Positions 26,441 through 32,887 of a stretch of 64,000 nucleotides of DNA are shown in pieces. Source of the DNA: Nitrospira sp. GTDB taxonomy: Bacteria; Nitrospirota; Nitrospiria; Nitrospirales; Nitrospiraceae. The DNA is taken from contig JABMDL010000003.1 in assembly GCA_015903945.1 (NCBI GenBank), positions 1 through 64,000 on the forward strand, in the 5' to 3' direction. A program made the translations under genes and the position numbers. The notes under the pieces are model-generated. The model searched no databases, was not told where the DNA came from, and saw nothing but the letters and a program-made list of their open reading frames with translations. Positions within the stretch are counted from its first letter, which is position 1; every line of letters begins with the position of its first letter.

Positions 26441-26480
26441 GGTCGCGTCTTGCAGCCCACATTGCAGAGGCGTGGCCGTT
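26439..26480 (+). repeat. short repeat, family 2, copy A
   Basis: GGGGTCGCGTCTTGCAGCCC followed by ACATTGCAGAGGCGTGGCCG. It matches four other copies (27383, 29347, 30112, 32644), all in the same orientation. This copy abuts the tail of the ORF6N remnant. The 220 bp after it, up to the higBA promoter, hold no feature I can name. Confidence 0.55.
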
Positions 26481-26702
26481 CAAATGAAAGGTTGGGGTCG
26501 GATCTTGAATCGTGCATAGAAGCGAACCTGTGGGGTTCGAGATGACTGTTCACAAGTCCCTCCTCAAGCCAGGCTCATTTTCTCGAAGCTATTGATTCGT
26601 ATCGATCTATGGGGTCTGGCATGACCGTGGACTAATTTGCGTCTGCTGTGCGCCCCTCTTATAGAGCAGGCGAATGCGAGATCATCCTCTGAAACGTCAT
26701 AA

Positions 26703-26731
26703 TTGACAAGTTATACTTGTCATCGTATTCT
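26703..26731 (+). promoter_or_regulatory. sigma-70 type promoter of the higBA locus
   Basis: TTGACA (26703-26708), 17-base spacer, TATTCT (26726-26731). The perfect -35 and good -10 end eight bases before the GTG that begins the higB remnant, so the transcript would be almost leaderless. Confidence 0.7.
26704..26722. promoter_or_regulatory. palindromic operator overlapping the higBA promoter
   Basis: TGACAAGTtatACTTGTCA: perfect 8-bp inverted arms around a 3-base centre, overlapping the -35 and spacer. Position and symmetry fit autorepression by the HigA antitoxin encoded downstream. Confidence 0.7.
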
Positions 26732-26738
26732 TAATTTT

Positions 26739-27016
26739 GTGATACAGACTTTCCGGCACAAGGGCTTGAAACGCCTTTTCGAGGACGGCGACCGCAAGGG
26801 GATCCGCGCCGATTACATTGAGAAGATCGAAAACATTCTCGCCGTCCTCGGCCGTGCCCGATCGCTGAGGACATGAATCTCCCCGGCTTTCGCCTTCACC
26901 CGCTCAAGGGCGGCATGAAGGGATTCCATGCCGTGACTGTCCGGGCCAATTACCGTGTGATCTTCTGTTTTGAAAACGGCCACGCGTTTGACGTTGATCT
27001 TGTGGACTATCATTAG
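26739..27016 (+). pseudogene. higB: HigB-type toxin gene split by a one-base frameshift
   Basis: Frame 1 from GTG 26739 reads VIQTFRHKGLKRLFEDGDRK and continues to LGRARSLRT, stopping at TGA 26874. A second frame from ATG 26873 reads MNLPGFRLHPLKGGMKGFHA, then VTVRANYRVIFCFENGH, and ends DVDLVDYH at 27016. Joined, they give a normal RelE-fold HigB (ribosome-dependent mRNA interferase). The break is explained by loss of one C at about 26865 (TCGCTGAGGAC in place of TCGCCTGAGGAC, Ser-Pro-Glu-Asp). The two halves overlap as ATGA, so the second half could be re-initiated, but a split toxin is most likely inactive. Sequencing error is an alternative. Confidence 0.75.
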
Positions 27017-27028
27017 GAGAATGAGGCC

Positions 27029-27334
27029 ATGCGTATGAAAAATCCCCCGCATCCCGGCAGGATCATCCGGCAGGAGTGCATCGAGCCCCTTGGCCTCACG
27101 GTGACCGACGCGGCCAAGCATCTGCGCGTTACGCGGCAGGCCCTCAACAACCTCGTTAACGGGCGGGCAGGGATTTCCCCTGAAATGGCTATCCGGCTTT
27201 CCCAGGCGTTCGGCAGCAGCCCTGAAGTCTGGCTTGGCCTTCAGCTCGACTACGATCTTGCTCATGCCGCCAAGCGGGCGGCCAGCCTTAAGATTCCCCG
27301 CCTCGAAGTGCGGGAAACGACTCCTGCGGCATAA
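27029..27334 (+). CDS. higA: HigA family antitoxin (XRE-type)
   Basis: 101 residues. PPHPGRIIRQECIEPLGLTV is the HigA N-terminus; the helix-turn-helix is DAAKHLRVTRQALNNLVNGR, then ISPEMAIRLSQAFGSSPEVW. The C-terminal helix (LQLDYDLAHAAK) is the usual dimer arm. HigA binds and neutralises HigB and represses its own promoter; a fitting palindrome lies at 26704-26722. The gene is intact although its toxin partner is frameshifted. Its stop codon TAA (27332-27334) is also the first part of a repeat terminus, so the last residues may have been set by that insertion. Confidence 0.9.
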   Translation: MRMKNPPHPGRIIRQECIEPLGLTVTDAAKHLRVTRQALNNLVNGRAGISPEMAIRLSQAFGSSPEVWLGLQLDYDLAHAAKRAASLKIPRLEVRETTPAA

Positions 27335-27368
27335 CCCGCATCATTCATGAATACTTCTGCTGCAATCG
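27332..27368 (+). repeat. family 1 repeat, left-end fragment (copy 3)
   Basis: TAACCCGCATCATTCATGA followed by ATACTTCTGCTGCAATCG, nearly identical to the left ends at 3997 and 13112. Homology stops after AATCG; no right end follows. The terminal TAA doubles as the higA stop codon. Fifteen bases later a family 2 repeat begins. Confidence 0.7.
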
Positions 27369-27382
27369 TCCCGGATGCCAAC

Positions 27383-27450
27383 GGGGTCGCGTCTTGCAAG
27401 CCAACATTGCGAAGGCTTGGTCATGCTCGGGCGAATTGTAGTACTGGGTC
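27383..27450 (+). repeat. short repeat, family 2, copy B
   Basis: GGGGTCGCGTCTTGCAAGCC, then AACATTGCGAAGGCTTGG, then TCATGCTCGGGCGAATT and more. It aligns over about 68 bp with copy C at 29347. CAAGCC and GGCTTG can pair around an 11-base loop. It lies between higA and the convergent lipoprotein gene. Confidence 0.65.
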
Positions 27451-27494
27451 CGCTTGCTCGGGTTTGCCGTAGCGGGACTGTCTTGTCGAGGACG

Positions 27495-28700
27495 TCACTT
27501 CGCAATCGTGATGCTGGGGACGCCCACGCGTGGGACTTCGCTTACTGTCATCTGGAATAAAAGGTACAGCAACTGGAACCCCTCGCGGTTCCAACGCGCC
27601 AGCGGTCCGGCGGTCTTCACCGCGTAATGTTTTCCGTGGAACTTGATCGACAGGTCGGCGTCAGACGGGGAACTGTCCGACAGCACGAGTTCCATCGTGT
27701 GGACGGGATTTTCATGCACGGGCGGCGTCCGTGGATCCTTCTCCACATGATATTCGGGGTCTTCTTCCAGCCCGCGTCCGAGAAAGTTGAGAATCGTGTT
27801 AAAGCTCCGCAGCCGGAAATCGCCCTTGAGCGGGTACTCCCCGCCGAGATGGCCGGGACGAATGTCAAAGGACACATCGTTCGAGTGGCTGTCCTCCCTC
27901 ACGGTGATCAACTGTGCCCGTTCCTCCGGTGAGAGGGTGTTGGGGTCATAGTTGGTGATCAGAATGCGCCCGGTCATTTGCTTCTGGAGTGTGTAGGTGT
28001 TGTCCTTCTGGTTGTAGGCGACGAGATACTCCTTTTGCAGCGACTGGAAGCCTTCGGCGGTCACCGAGTTGGCGGGGATCGTCCAGGTACGCTGGGAAAC
28101 GAGCGGCTCAACATAGAGTTGGTTCTGATCCTGAATGGCCGAGAGATGCGACACCACGCGGCGGAACATTTCATAGCCCGGCTTATCGGCCGGTGTATTG
28201 CGATAGGAGACCTCCTGGCCGTCCTGCTTGATCCGCAGTTCCTGCGCCATCAACCGGAGCAAGAGGTCGATATCGAACCGCTGCCGGAGCAGAAGCGTGA
28301 ACTTATTGTCCTGAAAGGGGGTCAGCAGCCGTTTCGTGAACTCTTCCCCTTCGATGGGCACGATGCTGATTGTGGGATTCTCCGCCACGCTGCCGCCGAA
28401 CACCGGCATGAGCGTCTTGCTGGCTTCTCCCGTCAGCGCCGGGGTCGCTCCGGCATTCATCCGGAAGTCGAACGTCGCGGCGATATTCGAGACGCCGGTG
28501 AAGTGGATGGGTTGATGCCGATGGGCACGGGCAATGTTGATGAGTAGCTGCTTGGAGATCGCATCCGTCACAGCCTCATCGTAGGTCGTCACGGCGCGAG
28601 TCAGCGTGATTGGCGACAGACAGCCGGACAGCGCCAGGCTACAACAAGCCCCGGCCAGGATCAGCCGTGCACACGATGTGAAGCGGAGAGTCGCCGCCAT
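27495..28700 (-). CDS. lipoprotein of unknown function
   Basis: 401 residues from ATG 28700, which has GGAG seven bases upstream. The frame is open to 28748, but that extension lacks signal-peptide character. The N-terminal run ends SLALSGCLSP, a lipobox, so it is lipid-anchored. The mature protein begins ITLTRAVTTYDEAVTDAISK and contains LLINIARAHRHQPIHFTGVS and, near the end, MELVLSDSSPSDADLSIKFH. I do not recognise a named family; it reads as a stand-alone, mostly beta envelope protein. No neighbour suggests a function. Confidence 0.7.
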   Translation of the reverse strand: MAATLRFTSCARLILAGACCSLALSGCLSPITLTRAVTTYDEAVTDAISKQLLINIARAHRHQPIHFTGVSNIAATFDFRMNAGATPALTGEASKTLMPVFGGSVAENPTISIVPIEGEEFTKRLLTPFQDNKFTLLLRQRFDIDLLLRLMAQELRIKQDGQEVSYRNTPADKPGYEMFRRVVSHLSAIQDQNQLYVEPLVSQRTWTIPANSVTAEGFQSLQKEYLVAYNQKDNTYTLQKQMTGRILITNYDPNTLSPEERAQLITVREDSHSNDVSFDIRPGHLGGEYPLKGDFRLRSFNTILNFLGRGLEEDPEYHVEKDPRTPPVHENPVHTMELVLSDSSPSDADLSIKFHGKHYAVKTAGPLARWNREGFQLLYLLFQMTVSEVPRVGVPSITIAK

Positions 28701-28876
28701 GGAAGTCTCCACCGAAAAGCACGCCATTATAGAGCGGGTTTGTAGCACACTGCTGCGTAATCAGAAAGCCTCATCCTATGCGTTCGCTGCCTTTGTGATG
28801 TGGGTTGCATCTTCGGCAAGGGGAGGGGCTCCAACGCTCGGGCTACCCCCAAGACAAGCAAAGGAGCAGGTGTCGG

Positions 28877-29269
28877 TTAGTGGCCTCCCGCTGCTCCTTG
28901 CCACAGCATGTCGTACCCCAGTTCTTTGGTTTCGGAGCACATGGCGGCCAGTGCGGCGAACTTCTTATTGAAGACGTCGTCCGCATGGGAGCGTTCATGT
29001 TCTCCGAACGAGCGCCAATAGGTGACGATGACATAATGGTCGTCGGCGGTTTTGGATGCCGAGAGGGAGCCCTCATCCGAGACGAAGCCGGAAAACTTGA
29101 ACACTTGTCCGGCAATGAAGCCGCCATTGTCCCCTCCGTAGGTTCCCTTGACCACAGTACAGAGCTCTCCAACGGCCATCTCTACATCCTCAAATGTGAC
29201 GCCCGGCTTAAGTGTGACGGTGTTGAACAGCATCTTGGCTCCAAAGGGGACGGTGATGGGTCCAAACAT
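28877..29269 (-). CDS. hypothetical protein, possible dimeric alpha/beta-barrel (ABM-like) fold
   Basis: 130 residues. It begins MFGPITVPFGAKMLFNTVTL, then KPGVTFEDVEMAVGELCTVV. A later stretch reads DDHYVIVTYWRSFGEHERSH, then ADDVFNKKFAALAAMCSETK. The strand-helix-strand pattern with a YW-F-HERSH segment recalls antibiotic-biosynthesis-monooxygenase-like small barrels, but that is a loose resemblance. ATG 29269 has GGAGG seven bases upstream, so the longer frame to 29305 is rejected. Monocistronic. The 176 bp between this gene and the lipoprotein gene hold nothing recognised. Confidence 0.65.
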   Translation of the reverse strand: MFGPITVPFGAKMLFNTVTLKPGVTFEDVEMAVGELCTVVKGTYGGDNGGFIAGQVFKFSGFVSDEGSLSASKTADDHYVIVTYWRSFGEHERSHADDVFNKKFAALAAMCSETKELGYDMLWQGAAGGH

Positions 29270-29346
29270 AGACAGCCTCCTGTGCTTCAGTGACTTCGAC
29301 GCCAATCTACCGCGATGGGTGCTCCCTCCTCAAGAACAGGCCTAAT

Positions 29347-29413
29347 GGGGCTGGTCTTGCAATCCGACATTGACGAGGCTCGGCCATGCTCGGGCGCATT
29401 TCAGCACCGGCTC
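29347..29413 (+). repeat. short repeat, family 2, copy C
   Basis: GGGGCTGGTCTTGCAATCCG, then ACATTGACGAGGCTCGGCC, then ATGCTCGGGCGCATTTCAGC. It is the closest match to copy B, over about 68 bp. It lies in the 373-bp space between two divergent genes, and I see nothing else in that space except the ribosome site GGAGGC before 29643. Confidence 0.65.
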
Positions 29414-29642
29414 AACGATCCTTGGTAATTCATCTGCGCCGGCGATCGGGCTGATCCTCCTCGCCGCGTTCACGAACGAGAGTAGAGATGGTTGGCTCTC
29501 TCTCGCAGAGGCGGGACAGCTGTTCAGTGACCATCAACACCCCGCGTAGCGCCTGGCATCGGGCGAGGTGGATACGCACGGGGCTTTCTAGTAGACTGAC
29601 CTCTTCACGAATGACCGACGGTGCCATAACAGGAGGCAAGAG

Positions 29643-30098
29643 ATGAACGATCAAGACACGCAACGCGCGGTGGGGATTCTCAACACCATTATGGAGCATG
29701 AATTGGCGGGCGTCGTGCGCTATACGCATTACTCTCTCATGGTGTACGGCTATAACCGGATTCCCATCGTGTCTTGGCTGAAGAGCAACGCCACCGAGAG
29801 CCTTGCTCATGCGCATAAGGCCGGGGAGCTGGTCACCTTACTCGGCGGCCACCCGTCGCTCAAAATCGGGACGCTCCTGGAAACCGAGAAACATGATGTG
29901 GGGGATATCCTGCGGGAAAGCTTAGAGCATGAAAAGGGCGCTGTTGCCGCCTATTACCAACTGCTGAAAGTCTCGGAAGGAAAGTCCATCCTGTTGGAAG
30001 AATATGCACGAGAGATGATCGTCGGCGAGGAGCTGCATCTTGACGAGGTGAATAAGATGTTGCGCAAGTCAGGCGATGTCGAGCCGTTTCGTTCCTAA
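29643..30098 (+). CDS. ferritin-like/bacterioferritin family protein
   Basis: 151 residues forming a four-helix bundle. Iron-ligand candidates are seen in order: EHELAGVVRYTHY, SLAHAHKAGE, ESLEHEKGAVAAYYQL and GEELHLDEVNKML, the E..H / E...E..H pattern of ferritin-like diiron proteins. The family stores iron or detoxifies peroxide. No heme-ligand methionine of true bacterioferritin is obvious, so I give no symbol. ATG 29643 follows AGGAGGC at good spacing. It seems to be a single gene, with a family 2 repeat beginning 13 bases after its stop. Confidence 0.85.
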   Translation: MNDQDTQRAVGILNTIMEHELAGVVRYTHYSLMVYGYNRIPIVSWLKSNATESLAHAHKAGELVTLLGGHPSLKIGTLLETEKHDVGDILRESLEHEKGAVAAYYQLLKVSEGKSILLEEYAREMIVGEELHLDEVNKMLRKSGDVEPFRS

Positions 30099-30111
30099 CC
30101 CATTGTAGAGG

Positions 30112-30156
30112 GGGCCGAGCCTTGCCATCCAACATCGAGTAGGCTTGGCCGTTGGT
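30112..30156 (+). repeat. short repeat, family 2, copy D
   Basis: GGGGCCGAGCCTTGCCATCC, then AACATCGAGTAGGCTTGG, then CCGTTGG. It lies 13 bases downstream of the ferritin-like gene and is more diverged than B and C. Confidence 0.5.
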
Positions 30157-30286
30157 GACCTACTGGGGTGCCGTTCATGGTTCCACTCGACCATGTCGGT
30201 GCGAGTGGATCCCCTGCCGCGTTTTCCCGCGTTGACAGGCTCTCACTCCGGCAGTAGGCTGCGGTCCTCTTTCCGCGGAGGCCTTC

Positions 30287-31018
30287 ATGCCCACGGTCTC
30301 AGAAATCGCGCCGGACCTGTTTCGCATCTCGATCTACGTGCCGGACTTCGATCTGCAATTCAATCAATTCCTGGTGCATGACGAAGAGCCGCTGCTGTTC
30401 CATACGGGCCCGCGGGCAATGTTCGCGCAGGTGCGGGACGCCGTGGCGAAGGTGTTGGACCCGGCGACGGTCAGATGGATCGGCTTCAGCCACTTCGAGT
30501 CGGATGAATGCGGCAGTTTGCCCGAGTGGCAGCAGTTGGCGCCGCAATCGACGGCGGTGTGCAGTGTGGTCGGCAAGGTGGTGAGTGTGGACGATTGTAT
30601 GGCCCTGCGCCCGGCCCTGGGAATGACGGATGGCCAAGTGTTGAAGACCGGCAACTATCGATTCCGGTTCTTGAGCACACCCCACGTTCCGCATTGTTGG
30701 GAGGCGGGACTGTTGTTCGAGGAAACCCAACGGACGCTCTTATGCTCGGACCTCTTTCATCAGAACGGCGACGTGGAGGCCACAACACGGTCGGACGTGG
30801 TGGGTCGTTCCAGACAGGTGCTCGTGGAGTATCAGCAGGGGCCGTTGGCCAACTATCTGCCCTATTCGACACTCACAGGTCCCACGCTCAAGCGGCTGGC
30901 TGAGTTGCAACCGAAGACGTTGGCGACGATGCACGGCTCGGCCTATGTCGGCGACGGCGCCCGCGCACTTCGTGACCTGGCGGTGATGTTTAAAGAGGTC
31001 TTGGCGCCTGGATCGTGA
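30287..31018 (+). CDS. metallo-beta-lactamase-fold protein, diiron flavoprotein-type (ODP-like)
   Basis: 243 residues. [16 protein letters not shown] carries an H-x-E-x-D metal motif as in the oxygen/NO-reducing flavodiiron branch of the metallo-beta-lactamase fold. Further ligands are [24 protein letters not shown] and [12 protein letters not shown]. There is no flavodoxin domain, so it is only the metal-binding module; relatives act as stand-alone oxygen sensors or reductases with a partner. Start ATG 30287. It seems monocistronic: zwf follows 127 bp later after a repeat fragment. Confidence 0.8.
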   Translation: MPTVSEIAPDLFRISIYVPDFDLQFNQFLVHDEEPLLFHTGPRAMFAQVRDAVAKVLDPATVRWIGFSHFESDECGSLPEWQQLAPQSTAVCSVVGKVVSVDDCMALRPALGMTDGQVLKTGNYRFRFLSTPHVPHCWEAGLLFEETQRTLLCSDLFHQNGDVEATTRSDVVGRSRQVLVEYQQGPLANYLPYSTLTGPTLKRLAELQPKTLATMHGSAYVGDGARALRDLAVMFKEVLAPGS

Positions 31019-31029
31019 AAGACAGACCG

Positions 31030-31088
31030 GGGAGTCGCAGCGGCGTATCGGCAGTTGCAGGAGCAGCGGTTATGAATCATGCGGGTTA
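31030..31088 (-). repeat. family 1 repeat, left-end fragment, inverted (copy 4)
   Basis: Read on the minus strand: TAACCCGCATGATTCATAAC, then CGCTGCTCCTGCAACTGCCG, then ATACGCCGCTGCGACTCCCC. It aligns along its length with the first 59 bases of copy 2 (including the GCTGCGAC block). No right half is present. It lies between the metallo-beta-lactamase-fold gene and zwf. Confidence 0.65.
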
Positions 31089-31145
31089 CGGACCCTCCTC
31101 CCTCCCTCGGAACCTGGTACACTATCCGATCGGGGGATAGCACAA

Positions 31146-32609
31146 TTGCAGGAACCAACCGTTGAGTCGCACGTTTTTGTCATCTTGGGTGCTACCGGGG
31201 ATTTGACCAGGCGAAAACTCCTGCCGGCGCTCTACCATTTGCGCGATTCCCGAAATCCGGAAAAGCCGACGAGGCTGATCCTCGGCGCCGCGTTGCCCGA
31301 CATGACCGACGAGGCCTTTCGTCTCTGGGCCTACGAAGGGGTGCACGAAGCGGGATGGCGCAATGCCAATGAACTGCGCGCCTGGTGCGAATCCTGCCTC
31401 CACTATCAAAGTGTCCAGCATGGAGGGCCGGAGGACTATGAGGCCTTGGCCCACTCCATCCGGCGATTGGAACGTAGCCACCAGATCCCGGAAAATCGCA
31501 TCTTCTATTTGGCCCTGCCACCTGCCACTGTCCCTGGGACCATCGAGCAATTGGACAGGGTCGGTCTCCTCAAGGGGCGGGGTTGGATCCGCACCGTTTT
31601 CGAGAAACCATTCGGCCACGATTTTCACTCGGCCCGGGCGTTGAATACCCAACTCCATCAGTATCTTGACGAATCGCAGATCTATCGGATCGACCACTAT
31701 CTGGGCAAAGAGACGGTGCAGAACCTACTCGCCTTCCGGTTTGCCAATCCGATTTTTGAATCCCTGTGGAAACGCGATAACGTCGAAAATGTGCAGATCA
31801 CTGTGGCCGAGGATCTCGGCGTCGAACATCGCGGCGCTTATTATCATCAGGCGGGGGCCCTCCGCGACATGGTCCAGAACCATCTCACGCAGCTGATGAC
31901 CGTCGTGGCGATGGAGGTCCCGGTTTCTTTCGACGCCGGCGCCATTCAGAGCGAAAAACTCAAGGTTCTCCATTCGGTCAATCCGATCTGCCGACAGGAC
32001 GTCATCTTTGGCCAGTACCGCGCCTGGCAAATCGCCGACATGACGATTCCCGGCTATCATGACGAACCCGGCGTGCCGAAGGATTCGACCACGGAAACGT
32101 TCGTGGCCCTGAAGGCGGAAATTCACAATTGGCGATGGCAGGGTGTGCCGTTCTACCTTCGTAGTGGCAAACGGCTTCCGCGGAAACTCACCCAAATCGC
32201 CGTGACGTTTCGCGATGCACCGATTCAGGTCTTTCGGTCGCTCGAACCGGGGAGCATCTCGCCCAACAAGCTGCTCATCACCCTACAGCCCAGCGAAGGG
32301 TTCTCGCTCTGCTTTTCCGTGAAGAGCCCGGGCCGGTCCTTTCAATTCAGCAACCGGGCGTTGCAGTTCGACTATGAGCAAGCCTTCGGCCAGTTGCCGG
32401 AAGCCTACGAGACTCTGCTCCGCGATGTGATGATCGGCGACCAAACGTTGTTCGTCAGCGCGGAGTTTTCCGAGACTGCCTGGCGTCTCTACGATCCCCT
32501 GCTGGCTGCCGAACGGATCGTGTATCCCTACACTGCCGGCTCCTGGGGGCCGCAAGAGGCGGACGCGATTCCGGAACGAAACGGACACCAGTGGCAATTG
32601 GGGTGGTAA
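31146..32609 (+). CDS. zwf: glucose-6-phosphate 1-dehydrogenase
   Basis: 487 residues, standard length. VILGATGDLTRRKLLPALY is the NADP-binding motif and RIDHYLGKETVQNLLAFRF contains the catalytic His/Lys signature; GVPFYLRSGKRLP is the conserved substrate segment. It converts glucose-6-phosphate to 6-phosphogluconolactone, the entry of the oxidative pentose phosphate route and a main NADPH source. The only sensible start is TTG 31146, preceded by GGGGGA; a stop lies just upstream in frame. The usual partners pgl and gnd are not adjacent. Confidence 0.95.
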   Translation: MQEPTVESHVFVILGATGDLTRRKLLPALYHLRDSRNPEKPTRLILGAALPDMTDEAFRLWAYEGVHEAGWRNANELRAWCESCLHYQSVQHGGPEDYEALAHSIRRLERSHQIPENRIFYLALPPATVPGTIEQLDRVGLLKGRGWIRTVFEKPFGHDFHSARALNTQLHQYLDESQIYRIDHYLGKETVQNLLAFRFANPIFESLWKRDNVENVQITVAEDLGVEHRGAYYHQAGALRDMVQNHLTQLMTVVAMEVPVSFDAGAIQSEKLKVLHSVNPICRQDVIFGQYRAWQIADMTIPGYHDEPGVPKDSTTETFVALKAEIHNWRWQGVPFYLRSGKRLPRKLTQIAVTFRDAPIQVFRSLEPGSISPNKLLITLQPSEGFSLCFSVKSPGRSFQFSNRALQFDYEQAFGQLPEAYETLLRDVMIGDQTLFVSAEFSETAWRLYDPLLAAERIVYPYTAGSWGPQEADAIPERNGHQWQLGW

Positions 32610-32643
32610 GCGAACGGCCTGCGCACCTGGGAGAGAGTGGGTT

Positions 32644-32691
32644 GGGACGCACAATCCAACTTATTGAGGAGCCTCGGCCGTTCGTGCCCAG
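32644..32691 (+). repeat. short repeat, family 2, copy E
   Basis: GGGACGCACAATCCAACTTA, then TTGAGGAGCCTCGGCCG, then TTCGTGCCCAG. It is the most diverged copy and lies 34 bases downstream of zwf. The rest of the 278-bp gap to the next gene shows only a ribosome site (GGAGGG) at its end. Confidence 0.45.
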
Positions 32692-32887
32692 CACTCAGCG
32701 CCCCTCTTACCGCTGATCAGTTCCAGGGGTTTTCATCCTTGAACCTCCACGATTGTTCTGTCAGAATGCGGCCCCGCATACGGTGTTACGCTACGAGTAT
32801 CCGGTCGGCCGGCCCGGCATCACGATCCGTCCGCAGCGACGGTATGAATTCAGGCCGCAGATTGTGTAGACGAGGAGGGTTGAGGGC

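Noticed and set aside
26739..27016. Programmed frameshift to produce intact HigB
   Set aside because: No slippery heptamer or downstream pseudoknot was seen at 26860-26870; a simple one-base loss explains the break.
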